Positions 27,302-36,331 of a stretch of DNA of 64,000 nt are shown here, piece after piece. The DNA is from Ruminococcus sp. AF41-9 (lineage in GTDB: Bacteria > Bacillota > Clostridia > Lachnospirales > Lachnospiraceae), in the NCBI RefSeq assembly GCF_003477525.1, contig NZ_QUDO01000015.1:21965-85964 (forward strand), written 5' to 3'. Every line of letters begins with the position of its first letter. Positions within the stretch are counted from its first letter, which is position 1. The notes below the pieces were generated by a model. That model did not search any database, had not been told where the DNA came from, and saw only the letters and a program-made list of their open reading frames with translations. The position numbers and the translations under genes are program-made.

Positions 27302-28538
27302 CTGCCTCAGCTTCCTCAGTGTCTTCTGATTCTTCCGTTTCTTCTGCTTCTGCAAAAGTCTCTTCTGCTGTTTCCTCAGTTTCTTCTGTCTCGGCATCTT
27401 CTGTAAGGTTTTCTTCCTGTACGTCCTCTGTCAGTGTTTCTTCACTGTCTTCTGCGGATGCTTCCGGAGCTTCGTCATCATCATAATCGTAGAAATCACC
27501 GGATTCTTTTGCCTGTGTTTCGCTCTTGATGTCGATCTTGAAGCCTGTCAGTCTTGCTGCCAGACGTGCATTCTGTCCTTCTTTACCGATTGCCAGAGAT
27601 AACTGATAATCCGGAACAACTACCAGTGCGGTTTTCTCATCCGGATCAGCCATAACTGCGATTACTTTTGCAGGGCTTAATGCATTTTCGATGAGGATTG
27701 CCGGGTTTTCGTCCCAGTTGATGATATCGATCTTTTCGCCGCGGAGTTCTTCTACAACTGCATTGACACGGGCACCATTCATACCTACGCATGCACCTAC
27801 TGCATCAACGTCCGGATCGTTGCTCCATACAGCGATCTTTGTACGGGAGCCTGCTTCACGGGCAATGCTCTTGATTTCTACGGTTCCGTCTTTTACTTCT
27901 GCGACTTCAGATTCAAAGAGGCGTTTTACAAGACCCGGATGAGTTCTGGAAACGAGGATTCGTGGTCCTTTTGGTGTGTCTTTTACTTCGAGGATATATA
28001 CTTTGATTCTCTCGGTAGGTTTGAAGGTTTCGCCTTTTACCTGCTCGTTTTCGCTTAATACTGCGTCTGCTTTTCCAAGGTTGATGCTTACATTCTTGCC
28101 CATGACACGCTGTACGATACCGGTGATGACTTCTTTTTCTTTTCCATAGTATTCGTCAAACAGAACCTTGCGTTCTTCTTCGCGGATTTTCTGAAGAATA
28201 ACGTTTTTGGCATTCTGTGTTGCGATACGTCCGAATTCTTTAGACTGGATCGGAACCTGTACGATTCCGCCGATTTCTGCTCTGGAAGTGATCTTGAGTG
28301 CATCTGCAAGGGAAATTTCCAGTGCCGGATCTTCTACATATTCTACTACGTTTCTGTCAGCATATACTGAGAAGTCGCATGTTTCCGGATCAATGGTCAC
28401 ATGTACGTTGTCAGCTTTGCCGAAATGGTTTTTGCAAGCCTGGATCAGAGACTGCTCGATTGCTTCAAGCAGTGTATCTTTGCTGATGTTTTTTTCCTTT
28501 TCAAGGATATCCAGCGCCTCCATTAACTCTCTGTTCAT
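27285..28538 (-). CDS. nusA: Transcription termination/antitermination factor NusA
   Basis: Binds RNA polymerase and modulates pausing, termination and antitermination. 417 aa: N-terminal domain (1-125), S1 domain (about 135-200), then KH1 and KH2 (about 230-345, with [18 protein letters not shown] and [18 protein letters not shown]). The last about 70 residues are a strongly acidic tail of Glu/Asp/Thr, not present in B. subtilis NusA. Start [15 protein letters not shown]. It follows rimP by 56 bp and overlaps ylxR. Confidence 0.96.
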   Translation of the reverse strand: MNRELMEALDILEKEKNISKDTLLEAIEQSLIQACKNHFGKADNVHVTIDPETCDFSVYADRNVVEYVEDPALEISLADALKITSRAEIGGIVQVPIQSKEFGRIATQNAKNVILQKIREEERKVLFDEYYGKEKEVITGIVQRVMGKNVSINLGKADAVLSENEQVKGETFKPTERIKVYILEVKDTPKGPRILVSRTHPGLVKRLFESEVAEVKDGTVEIKSIAREAGSRTKIAVWSNDPDVDAVGACVGMNGARVNAVVEELRGEKIDIINWDENPAILIENALSPAKVIAVMADPDEKTALVVVPDYQLSLAIGKEGQNARLAARLTGFKIDIKSETQAKESGDFYDYDDDEAPEASAEDSEETLTEDVQEENLTEDAETEETEETAEETFAEAEETEESEDTEEAEADEDEE

Positions 28539-28594
28539 TTTTTTCTTATCCTCCCGAATTTATCTATCACTTTTATCACATTTTTCGTGTATGA

Positions 28595-29059
28595 CTAAAA
28601 TTCGATTGCCGGACGTATCAGGGCGATTTCTTTTTTGTCGAAAGTGCGCTCGGTTCCATCCTCATCGATCGTCACACTGTTACTATCATATGCGGTTAAT
28701 GTTCCGCAGAACTCTTTTTGTTTTTCGATCGGCCGGTAGGTACGGACCTCCACCAGTTTTCCCATGTTGCGTTTGAAATCTTTTTCTTTTTTCAGCGGTC
28801 TGTCCAGTCCCGGAGAGCTGATCTCCATAATGTAGCTGTCCTCAATGAAATCATTTTCATCCAGTTTGTCGCTGAATGCTCTGCTGACTGTTTCGCAGTC
28901 ATTTACTGTGATCCCACCCGGTTTGTCAATGTAGCCTCTCAGGTACCAGGTACCTGCCTCTTTGACGTATTCTACGTCAACCAGTTCGAAACCATTAAGT
29001 TCTACGATCGGTGCCAGAAGTTCCTCTGCGCGCTTTTCATATTCTTCCCGTCTGCTCAT
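28595..29059 (-). CDS. rimP: Ribosome maturation factor RimP
   Basis: A 30S assembly factor. The N-terminal domain has the ELVDVEYVKEAGTWYLRGYID signature and SPGLDRPLKK in the middle; the C-terminal part is an SH3-like barrel. The chosen start is ATG 29059 (MSRREEYEKR), with GGTGGG five to six bases upstream; a GTG nine bases earlier overlaps that site. About 154 aa. It is the first gene of the operon, with a strong promoter (29140-29168) and a stem-loop in the leader. Confidence 0.94.
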   Translation of the reverse strand: MSRREEYEKRAEELLAPIVELNGFELVDVEYVKEAGTWYLRGYIDKPGGITVNDCETVSRAFSDKLDENDFIEDSYIMEISSPGLDRPLKKEKDFKRNMGKLVEVRTYRPIEKQKEFCGTLTAYDSNSVTIDEDGTERTFDKKEIALIRPAIEF

Positions 29060-29089
29060 TTTTCCCACCTGCCTTTCCTTTCAGCAAAT

Positions 29090-29113
29090 AGGAGTGGGCT
29101 TTCGCCCACTCCT
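29090..29113 (-). promoter_or_regulatory. Stem-loop in rimP leader
   Basis: A perfect 10-bp stem AGGAGTGGGC/GCCCACTCCT with a four-base loop that reads GAAA on the minus strand. It is not followed by a T tract, so it is more likely a leader structure than a terminator. Confidence 0.5.
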
Positions 29114-29139
29114 ATGCCTACAAGTTCTAATTTAGCTGT

Positions 29140-29168
29140 ATTGTAACACCAATGATCGGTAATTGCAA
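29140..29168 (-). promoter_or_regulatory. Promoter of rimP-nusA-infB operon
   Basis: Minus-strand TTGCAA, 17-bp spacer, TACAAT. The leader is about 75 nt. Confidence 0.8.
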
Positions 29169-29208
29169 GGGTTTTCGGAAAAAAGATGAAAAAGGGACGC
29201 TCAGAAAG

Positions 29209-29350
29209 GTTACTGTTCACTCCGTTCTCAGTAACACGCTTCGCGATGCACAGAATTTATGCTAATCGCATAAATTCGCGCTGTATGTCTCGGGATTTTG
29301 GCATGTTCATGCCAAAACACCTCGCGGGATAGTGGCGTGTGAACAGTAAC
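29209..29350. mobile_element. MITE-like palindromic element, full copy with 8-bp target duplication
   Basis: A 142-bp element bounded by perfect 12-bp inverted ends GTTACTGTTCAC/GTGAACAGTAAC. Inside are two perfect 10-bp hairpins: GAATTTATGC/GCATAAATTC (29252-29276) and TTTTGGCATG/CATGCCAAAA (29296-29317). It is flanked by TCAGAAAG on both sides (29201-29208 and 29351-29358). The copy at 49781-49922 is identical by eye over all 142 bases. It lies between the end of parC and the rimP promoter and codes for nothing. Confidence 0.88.
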
Positions 29351-29372
29351 TCAGAAAGGTCTTCTGTGTTCC

Positions 29373-31619
29373 TTAAATACGGGGTTTTGTTCCCTTAGTG
29401 TCACGTTTGGAAAGTTTTATTTTGTTCAGTGAATATGGTTTATCGTGGTATGTGATTGTATATTCCTGGCGGCTTTCGAGGAGGTAGGCGTGTTCGAGTT
29501 TATCGCCTTCTGCCAGTTTCATTCCGCGGACTCCCAGGGATGCTTTCTTTACTGTGGAAACTTCCTGTTTCTGGAAGCGGAGGAAAGCGCCGCCTGTGCT
29601 CTGGAGGACCACCTGTTCCATTTCGTCTGCTGCGCCCACAAATACAAGAGTGTCTTCTTCTGCCAGTTTGGTGGAAGCGATGGTTCGTTTGGCTACGTCA
29701 AATTCTGTGCCGGATACAAGTTTGCACATGGAGTCTGCGGTTACGAACATCAGGGTGGATGCTTTGATGGATGCCAGAGGTGCCACGTAGAGCATGCGTT
29801 CCTGCGCGCTGTTGTAATTGCTGAGGTTATCCGCAGGGGTTCCTTTGTCACGGAAACGGACAAGTGGAATGTCTGCCACTTTGATGCTGTGCATTTTGCC
29901 GGCGTCTGTGAAGATGCAGATTTTGTCTGTGTTCATACAGTTGAATACATATTTGTTTTCTGCATTGGCTGCTTCTTTGTTTCGTTCGTATGCGGATTTG
30001 TCTATGGTTCGCATATAGCCGAAGCGGTCCATCAGGAAAGTGACTTCCATTTCTTCCATTTTCTTTTCTTCGTATACAACTTCTTCTGCATTCTCGATCA
30101 CTGTGCGTCGTTTGGTGCCGTATTCTTTTTTGATGTGGTCGAGGTCTTTGATGATGACTTCTGCCATGGAATCGTAATTGTTCAGGATGTCTTCGTAAAG
30201 GGCAATGTTTTTCATAGTTTCTGCGTAGTCTGCCTGAAGTGCTTCTATTTCCAGTCCGATGAGTTTGTAGAGGCGCATTTCGAGGATGGCTGCTGCCTGT
30301 TTTTCGGAAAAGTGAAGTTTTTTGGCTTCTTTTTCACTGGATTTGGTTTTGAATTTAATGCCTTCAGTGGTTCCGTCTACCAGACATTTTTTTACCTGTT
30401 CTCTGCTTTTGCTGCCGCGGAGGATTTCGATGATCAGGTCGATCACATCACAGGCTTTGATCAGACCTTCCTGAATTTCTTTTTTCTCCTGTTCTTTGTT
30501 CAGGAGGGTGGTGTATTTTCTGTTGTTTATATCAAAGATAAAGTTTACGTGGTGTTCAATTATCTGTTTCAGGCTGAGGGTTTCCGGTCTGCCGTCTGCG
30601 ACTGCCAACATATTGACACCGAAAGTATCTTCCAGTTTGGTTTTTTTGTAGAGCATGTTTGTGAGATTTTCCACGTCTGCATCTCTTTTCAGGTCAAGGA
30701 CAATGCGGATTCCTTCTTTGGATGACTGGTTGGAAATATCTACGATGTCTGTTGTTTTTTTGTTTTCTACAAGAGAGGCAATATCGTTGAGGAATTTGCC
30801 GATATTTGCACCGATCATGGTATATGGGATTTCCGTGATGACGAGCTGCTGTCTGCCGCCTTTTAATTTCACAGTTTCCACTTTTCCTCTGACACGAAGT
30901 TTTCCGGTTCCTGTCTCGTAGATTTTCAGAAGGTCGTCTTTGTTGACTACCAGACCTCCGGTCGGGAAGTCCGGTCCTTTGAGATAGCGCATCAGACCTT
31001 TGACGCTGATGTCGTTATTTTTCATGTAGGCTTTGACTGCGTCTACCACTTCTCCCAGATTGTGTGGCGGGATGCTGGTCGCCATACCGACTGCGATTCC
31101 GTCTGCACCGTTTACCAGAAGGTTCGGGATCCTTACCGGAAGGACTACCGGTTCTTTCTCTGTCTCGTCAAAGTTTGGCATGAAGTCTACTACATTCTTG
31201 TCCAGGTCTTCAAGAAATACATCCTGGGTTAATTTCTCAAGTCTTGCTTCTGTGTATCGCATGGCAGCCGCACCGTCACCTTCGATGGAACCGAAGTTTC
31301 CGTGTCCGTCTACCAGTGTTTTTCCTTTTTTGAAATCCTGCGCCATGACAACGAGGGCTTCGTAGATGGAGCTGTCACCATGTGGATGATATTTACCCAT
31401 GGTATCACCTACGATACGGGCACATTTTCGATAAGGTCTGTCGTAGCGGATTCCCAGTTCATACATATCATAAAGTGTTCGTCTCTGTACCGGCTTTAAT
31501 CCGTCACGTACATCCGGCAAAGCTCTGGAAATGATAACACTCATGGCGTAATCAATATAGGATTTCTGCATGACCTCCGCATAGTCGGTAGGAATTACAT
31601 TCTCCTGTTTTGTTTCCAT
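29373..31619 (-). CDS. parC: Type II topoisomerase subunit A (ParC-like)
   Basis: The DNA-cleaving subunit of a type II topoisomerase; forms a heterotetramer with the ATPase subunit encoded just upstream. 748 aa. N-terminal [22 protein letters not shown], quinolone-region [12 protein letters not shown], and the active Tyr in [11 protein letters not shown]. The C-terminal half is a beta-pinwheel, but I see no GyrA box (QRRGGKG type), so topoisomerase IV is more likely than gyrase. Automated pipelines may call it gyrase A. It starts 61 bp after parE and ends 22 bp from a repeat. Confidence 0.88.
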   Translation of the reverse strand: METKQENVIPTDYAEVMQKSYIDYAMSVIISRALPDVRDGLKPVQRRTLYDMYELGIRYDRPYRKCARIVGDTMGKYHPHGDSSIYEALVVMAQDFKKGKTLVDGHGNFGSIEGDGAAAMRYTEARLEKLTQDVFLEDLDKNVVDFMPNFDETEKEPVVLPVRIPNLLVNGADGIAVGMATSIPPHNLGEVVDAVKAYMKNNDISVKGLMRYLKGPDFPTGGLVVNKDDLLKIYETGTGKLRVRGKVETVKLKGGRQQLVITEIPYTMIGANIGKFLNDIASLVENKKTTDIVDISNQSSKEGIRIVLDLKRDADVENLTNMLYKKTKLEDTFGVNMLAVADGRPETLSLKQIIEHHVNFIFDINNRKYTTLLNKEQEKKEIQEGLIKACDVIDLIIEILRGSKSREQVKKCLVDGTTEGIKFKTKSSEKEAKKLHFSEKQAAAILEMRLYKLIGLEIEALQADYAETMKNIALYEDILNNYDSMAEVIIKDLDHIKKEYGTKRRTVIENAEEVVYEEKKMEEMEVTFLMDRFGYMRTIDKSAYERNKEAANAENKYVFNCMNTDKICIFTDAGKMHSIKVADIPLVRFRDKGTPADNLSNYNSAQERMLYVAPLASIKASTLMFVTADSMCKLVSGTEFDVAKRTIASTKLAEEDTLVFVGAADEMEQVVLQSTGGAFLRFQKQEVSTVKKASLGVRGMKLAEGDKLEHAYLLESRQEYTITYHDKPYSLNKIKLSKRDTKGTKPRI

Positions 31620-31680
31620 TTATTTCTTTCTCCTAATTATATAATTGAATTTCCGGTTATTCCTTTTGTTCAGTGGACTT

Positions 31681-33605
31681 TTAGATATCCAGTTCTGCAT
31701 CCTGTGCGTGTTCGTAGATGAATTTCTTTCTTGGCGGAACATCGCTTCCCATGAGGACTTCTGTGATGCTGGATGCAAGGCGGGCGTCTTCGATCTCCAC
31801 ACGTTTCATCATTCGGGTTTCCGGGTTCAGGGTTGTTTCCCAGAGCTGTTCTGCGTCCATTTCTCCCAGACCTTTATATCTCTGTAAGGTAAAGCTGCCT
31901 GGTTTGTGAGAGCGTCTGTATCTTTCCAGTGCCTTGTCGTCATAAAGGTATTCTTCCTGGCCTTTTTTCGGCATTACCTTGTAAAGTGGCGGCATGGCAA
32001 TGTAGACATGTCCTTCTGTGATAAGATCCGGCATGAAGCGGTAAAACAGCGTCAGAAGTAATGTGGAAATGTGGGCACCGTCCACATCGGCATCTGCCAT
32101 GATCACAATTTTATCATAACGGAGTTTGTGATGTCGAAATCGTTTCCGTATCCTTCGGAAAATCCACAGCCAAAGGCATTGATCATTGTCTTGATCTCGG
32201 CGTTGGCAAGCACTTTATCGATGGTGGCCTTCTCTACGTTCAGAATTTTCCCTCTGATCGGGAGAATGGCCTGATAATTACGGTTGCGGGCCGTCTTTGC
32301 GGAGCCGCCGGCGGAATCTCCCTCTACAATAAAGATTTCACACTGGGAAGGATCTTTCTTCTCGCAGTTTGCCAGTTTGCCGTTGGAGTCAAAAGAGTAT
32401 TTCTGTTTGGTGAGAAGATTTGTCTTGGCTCTTTCTTCTGTTTTACGGATTTTGGCTGCTTTTTCTGCACAGGAAAGGATTGTTTTCAGGGTTTCCAGGT
32501 TTCGGTCAAAGTAGAGAACCATCTGCTCTCCGACTACCTTGCCGGTTGCGCGGGATGCGTCCTGGTTGTCCAGTTTTGTCTTGGTCTGTCCTTCGAATCG
32601 GGGTTCCGGATGTTTGATGGAGACAACTGCGGTCATTCCATTACGGATGTCTGCACCTGTGAAGTTCGGATCTTTATCTTTCAGAACGCCGATTTCTCTG
32701 GCGTAGGTGTTCATTACTGTAGTGAAGGTGGTTTTAAATCCGGTCAGATGTGTGCCGCCTTCTGCATTGTAAATGTTGTTACAGAAGCCGAGCACATTCT
32801 CACGGAATTCGTTGGTAAACTGAAATGCCACTTCTACCTGAATTCCGTCTGCTTCTCCTTTCAGATAAACCGGATCGTGAAGTACTTCTGCACTGTGGTT
32901 CAGGTCTTTGATAAATCCGATGATTCCGTCCGGTTCATGGTAAGTGATATCTTCTGTCTCTGTACCTCTGCGATCCTCGAAATGGATGGTAAGATCCGGA
33001 TTCAGATAGGCAGTCTCATGGAGACGGCTTTTTACTTCTGTTGCAGAAAATCTTGTTTTTTCAAAAATCTCCGGATCAGGGAGAAAGTTAATGCTGGTTC
33101 CGGTCTGTCTGGTTTTTCCCAGTTTCGGAAGAAGTCCTTCTTCCAGTTCGAGTGTCGGGATTCCACGTTCATAATGGTCATGATGGATGTATCCGTCACG
33201 GCTGATCCTGATGTCAAGGTAAGTGGACAGTGCGTTTACAACTGATGAACCTACGCCGTGAAGTCCTCCACTGGTCTTATATGCAGAATTGTCAAATTTA
33301 CCTCCTGCATGAAGGGTGGTAAATACCAGTCGTTCTGCGGAGACTCCTTTCTCATGCATATCTACCGGAATTCCTCGTCCATTATCTGTAACTGTGCAGG
33401 AGCCATCCTTTTCCAGAACTACATGAATCAGGCTGCAGTATCCTGCCAGATGTTCATCTACTGCATTGTCTACGATCTCATAGATCAGGTGATTCAGACC
33501 TTTTCGTGAAACACTTCCGATGTACATTCCGGGACGTTTCCTTACGGCCTCCAGTCCCTCAAGAACAGAGATACTCCCTGCATCATAGGTGTTTTTCTTT
33601 GCCAT
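31681..33605 (-). pseudogene. parE: Type II topoisomerase subunit B (ParE-like), split by one-base deletion
   Basis: The ATPase subunit partnering the ParC-like protein. The GHKL ATPase domain (EIVDNAVDEHLAGY, DNGRGIPVDMH, GGLHGVGSSVVNALS) and the TOPRIM start (EGDSAGGSAKTARNR) are in one frame to 32103. The rest ([22 protein letters not shown] through [13 protein letters not shown]) is in another. Near 32125, ACAAACTCCG needs one more A to read [17 protein letters not shown], giving 641 aa with no other defect. The gene is normally essential, so a sequence error is likely. Promoter at 33735-33763; GAAAGGAAAT precedes the start. Confidence 0.9.
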
Positions 33606-33719
33606 GTCTGTTATATTTCCTTTCTATATAATATTACATTGCGAACAGCACTTGACTGTTATACTGTTTATATGTTGATCAGATTGCTTACTGCAAATCC
33701 GGGAATGTTTTTTATATTG

Positions 33720-33729
33720 CAAACGTTTG
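33720..33729. promoter_or_regulatory. CAAACGTTTG palindrome near parE transcription start
   Basis: A perfect 10-bp palindrome six bases downstream of the -10 box, in the context TTGCAAACGTTTGTT. This matches the CcpA cre consensus at all but one position and also resembles LacI-family operators. It may be chance; no such regulator is adjacent. Confidence 0.3.
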
Positions 33730-33734
33730 TTCGT

Positions 33735-33763
33735 ATTATAACTGAATTTTTTATTTTTTTCAA
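33735..33763 (-). promoter_or_regulatory. Promoter of parE-parC
   Basis: Minus-strand TTGAAA, 17-bp A/T-rich spacer, perfect TATAAT. The leader is about 125 nt. Confidence 0.8.
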
Positions 33764-33800
33764 GTATAAACCTTCCCCTGTTGATTGAATAAAATATAAA

Positions 33801-33939
33801 CAAGAATCCTGCTAGCAGGATTCTCCGCCTGCGGCGGGTCGCTTCTGCGACATAATTCCTCTCCGCCGCAGTGTGATCCTGACCGGAAGGCTTTTTGTGT
33901 CACAGGAACATTACGGAGTAATTTCCTGTGACACAAAAA
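33801..33939. repeat. Cluster of nested hairpins between parE and tRNA-Glu
   Basis: Perfect palindrome GAATCCTGCT/AGCAGGATTC (33804-33823). CTGCGGCGG/CCGCCGCAG (33829-33837 with 33863-33871) encloses GTCGC-TTCT-GCGAC. A perfect 17-bp stem TTTTTGTGTCACAGGAA (33892-33908) pairs with 33923-33939, with ATTAC/GTAAT inside the loop. No reading frame. It resembles a structured non-coding repeat, but no second copy was found in the window. Confidence 0.6.
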
Positions 33940-33963
33940 AATAATCAGAACCGAAATTCTGAT
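33935..33963 (-). terminator. Second terminator below tRNA-Glu
   Basis: ATCAGAA, TTTCGG loop, TTCTGAT, then ATTTTTTT on the minus strand. Confidence 0.7.
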
Positions 33964-34071
33964 CCTTTTTCTGACTGTAAGTCTGTTCTGTTATAATTTG
34001 AGTGCATTTATCTTATCATTGGTTTTTCCAACTGTCAACTGTTTCACCCGGTCAATATATCTTCTGAACGC

Positions 34072-34100
34072 AAAAAATAACCAGAACCGAAGTTCTGGTT
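34072..34100 (-). terminator. Terminator of tRNA-Glu
   Basis: AACCAGAAC, TTCG tetraloop, GTTCTGGTT, then ATTTTTT on the minus strand; a perfect 9-bp stem 21 bp past the tRNA. Confidence 0.9.
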
Positions 34101-34120
34101 AAATTCTCACTATTTTGTAG

Positions 34121-34192
34121 CAGCCAGTACGGGAATCGAACCCGTGTTTTCGCCGTGAGAGGGCGACGTCTTAACCCCTTGACCAACTGGCC
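34121..34192 (-). tRNA. tRNA-Glu (anticodon CUC)
   Basis: A 72-nt cloverleaf: acceptor GGCCAGU/ACUGGCU with discriminator G, anticodon stem UCGCC/GGCGA around the loop CUCUCAC (anticodon CUC, reading GAG), and T-arm ACGGG-UUCGAUU-CCCGU. The 3' CCA is not encoded. Own promoter and terminator. Confidence 0.93.
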
Positions 34193-34232
34193 ATTTCTCT
34201 TTGTCAACTTGCTGTTCCCTGTCGACTCGTTT

Positions 34233-34261
34233 AATATACACCATCTTTTTCTAAAATGCAA
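34233..34261 (-). promoter_or_regulatory. Promoter of tRNA-Glu
   Basis: Minus-strand TTGCAT, 17-bp spacer, TATATT, 41 bp before the mature 5' end. Confidence 0.7.
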
Positions 34262-34330
34262 GTACTTTTTTTAAAAAATTTCAATTTTTTTATTTTTCTC
34301 GAATTTTTCCTGTGAAAAAGCCATTTTTTC

Positions 34331-34420
34331 CAGGGAAATCCCGCTTTTGATGTTTCCTGTTTTTGCTGTTTATGCAGGCAAAAGTATTTCCGTCTCAGTG
34401 TTTCTCACGGGATTTCCCTG
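34331..34420. repeat. Long-loop inverted repeat past the SGNH hydrolase gene
   Basis: A perfect 13-bp inverted repeat CAGGGAAATCCCG (34331) and CGGGATTTCCCTG (34408) encloses 64 bases that contain a smaller imperfect hairpin (TTTTTGC...GGCAAAA). It lies between the hydrolase stop and the tRNA-Glu promoter; the remainder of 34193-34490 is A/T-rich with nothing else seen. Confidence 0.5.
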
Positions 34421-34490
34421 TTTTATCCATTTCCCCGGTAAAATTTTCTCAGGAAATCAATAAAAATCAAATCAAATGATAATGGGAAAA

Positions 34491-35141
34491 TTATTTCTCA
34501 AAGATTTCTCTGATCTTTTTGTCCAGAGCTGCCGCCAGTTCTTTATGGCCCTGTGCGGTCAGATGCATATGGTCAATGTCATTCGGCGCTGCCTGCACCA
34601 CTTTATTTGCATCCAGATAATAACATCCAAACTGATCTGCGATCCGTTCATATTCTGCGGCCAGTCCCTGAGATTTCTCTGCGCATCCTTTTCCCATGGT
34701 TCCTGACACATTTGAGTTTTCGTATTCTTTGCCGATATTCTGTGGAATCACGATCAGGATCTGCGGCCTGCCGTTTCTCCAGCAGTCTGTGGTTGCGATA
34801 GCTTTTTTAACCAGACGGATCATCCCCAGACCGATGGCAGGTGCGCCTGCGCTGAAGCGTTCCTTGGTGTCATTGGTTCCCAGCATGATCACCAGCAGAT
34901 CTACCGGCTCGTGGCTCATCAGACATGGATAGAGATAATCCAGTCCGGAAAGTCCTTCAAATACAGGATCCCGGAAGCTGGTGGTTCTGCCGGAAAGTCC
35001 TTCTTCCAGGATCAGATAATCCTCTCCTAGAGATTTCTGCAGCAGACAGGTCCATCTCTCATTCTCGTCAAAACGTCCGTCATTCATAGCACAATAACCA
35101 TGTGTATTGGAATCCCCATAACATATGATGTGTTTTTTCAT
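34491..35141 (-). CDS. SGNH/GDSL-family hydrolase, possible sialate O-acetylesterase
   Basis: A 216-aa cytoplasmic esterase of the SGNH superfamily, with no signal peptide. Block I GDSN at residues 9-12 (nucleophile Ser 11), block III GTND at 88-91, and block V DHMHLT near the C-terminus. Closest in layout to arylesterase/acyl-hydrolase types. It follows the NanA-like lyase gene with a terminator and a short repeat between them, in the same direction as the sialic-acid cluster. Removal of O-acetyl groups from imported sialic acid is therefore an attractive but unproven role. GGAGG lies nine bases before the start. Confidence 0.82.
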   Translation of the reverse strand: MKKHIICYGDSNTHGYCAMNDGRFDENERWTCLLQKSLGEDYLILEEGLSGRTTSFRDPVFEGLSGLDYLYPCLMSHEPVDLLVIMLGTNDTKERFSAGAPAIGLGMIRLVKKAIATTDCWRNGRPQILIVIPQNIGKEYENSNVSGTMGKGCAEKSQGLAAEYERIADQFGCYYLDANKVVQAAPNDIDHMHLTAQGHKELAAALDKKIREIFEK

Positions 35142-35158
35142 TCTTCGTTTCCTCCTTG

Positions 35159-35216
35159 GTCAAGCGGATAAAATCATCCGCTTCGCTGCTTGTTCATAAC
35201 CAGATAACTGCTCCGT
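35159..35216. repeat. Second repeat family, copy A
   Basis: About 57 bp beginning GTCAAGCGGAT and ending AACTGCTCCG. It matches 58396-58453 closely, with a small hairpin AAGCGGAT...ATCCGCTT at its left end. It lies between the nanA terminator and the hydrolase ribosome-binding site. Confidence 0.7.
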
Positions 35217-35235
35217 ACTTTCGCAGTTACGCACC

Positions 35236-35270
35236 AAAATCAGGCAGATGTTTCCCACCTGCCTGATTTT
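35236..35270. terminator. Terminator after NanA-like gene
   Basis: AAAATCAGGCAG and CTGCCTGATTTT form a perfect 12-bp stem around 11 bases, 16 bp past the stop codon. Confidence 0.8.
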
Positions 35271-35285
35271 CTTTCTCCCATGATT

Positions 35286-36203
35286 TTATAAATCCTTTGT
35301 ATCCGCGATCGCCTGTTTAATATCTTTATAGAGTTCAACCAGTTTCGGATCATCGGTAGCTACAGGCAGGAAAGGAAGTCTCGGATCACCCATCGGGCAT
35401 CCGTCCAGAGTGATGATTCCTTTTACTGCTCCGTGCATGGAAGCAAAGGAGCATAAACGATAGATCAGAGGAGTTACGATCGCCTGTACTTCGGCTGCTT
35501 TGTCCCACTCGCCTCTCTTGATCAGTTCATCCATCTTCATATAAAGTTCCGGCATTGCTCCATAGGTACCGCCGATTCCGGCATCCGCACCCATGATGCG
35601 TCCTGCTACGAACTGCTCATCCGGACCATTGAACACAATGAAATCTTTGCCGCCCGCCAGTTTGAAGCGAAGAACATCCTGTGCAGGATCAGAAGAGCAT
35701 TTTACGCCTGCCACTCTGTCATTCTCCAGCATTCGGTTAAACAGGTTCATGGACAGATTGAAACCGGTCAACTGCGGAATATTGTAGATAAAGAATGGAA
35801 GATCTGCCGCCTTTGTGATCTCAGTCCAGTGCTGATAAACGCTCTCTTCGCTCGGGCGGTAATATACACATGGAACCGCAGAGATCGCTGCCGCACCGAT
35901 TTTCTCAGCATGTTCTGCCAGAATACAGGAATGTCTGGTATCTGCACAGCCTACATGTACAATAATATTCATATCCTGTCCGACTTCATTCACCACTGTT
36001 TCCGCCACAAGTTTACGTTCCTCTGTATCCAGAAGAAAACCTTCGCCCGTACTTCCGCAGACATACATCTGTTTCACGCCTTTATCTCTGAAATAGCGGG
36101 AAACTGCTTTTACTGCCTCCACATCTACGCTGCCGTCTTTGGCAAAAGGAGTATTTAACGCTACTGTAACGTGTTTGAATTTTTCAATATTATACTTGGA
36201 CAT
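35286..36203 (-). CDS. nanA: N-acetylneuraminate lyase-like aldolase (DapA superfamily)
   Basis: A class I aldolase that likely splits N-acetylneuraminate to N-acetylmannosamine and pyruvate. Carboxylate-binding GSTGEG at residues 50-55, catalytic Tyr 140 in YNIPQLTG (the TG after YNIP is typical of NanA), and Schiff-base Lys 168 in AGVKCSS. 305 aa, normal. It comes after two permease genes and a sugar-binding protein gene, a layout seen in sialic-acid clusters of gut Clostridia. Other DapA-family sugar-acid aldolases cannot be excluded. No nanE or nanK is in the window. Confidence 0.85.
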   Translation of the reverse strand: MSKYNIEKFKHVTVALNTPFAKDGSVDVEAVKAVSRYFRDKGVKQMYVCGSTGEGFLLDTEERKLVAETVVNEVGQDMNIIVHVGCADTRHSCILAEHAEKIGAAAISAVPCVYYRPSEESVYQHWTEITKAADLPFFIYNIPQLTGFNLSMNLFNRMLENDRVAGVKCSSDPAQDVLRFKLAGGKDFIVFNGPDEQFVAGRIMGADAGIGGTYGAMPELYMKMDELIKRGEWDKAAEVQAIVTPLIYRLCSFASMHGAVKGIITLDGCPMGDPRLPFLPVATDDPKLVELYKDIKQAIADTKDL

Positions 36204-36331
36204 TATTCTCTGCCTCCCTTATATATTTCCGGCTGCCGGTCAGACCGCAGCCTTAATTGCTGTTCACTCCTCAAAATGTACTTTTCGGAATATGCCGGTG
36301 AACATTATCCATCTTATCCTCTGCACGGAAT

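Noticed and set aside
29445..30725. Long open frame (426 codons) on the plus strand opposite parC
   Set aside because: It is antisense to a clearly real gene, has an odd Phe/Cys/Val-rich composition, no ribosome-binding site and no recognisable domain. It is a by-product of parC codon use.
29373..33605. Calling the topoisomerase pair DNA gyrase
   Set aside because: No GyrA-box motif is seen in the A subunit's C-terminal domain, so topoisomerase IV naming is preferred, with some doubt.
34052..34261. 69-codon minus-strand frame
   Set aside because: It covers tRNA-Glu, its promoter and its terminator; not protein coding.
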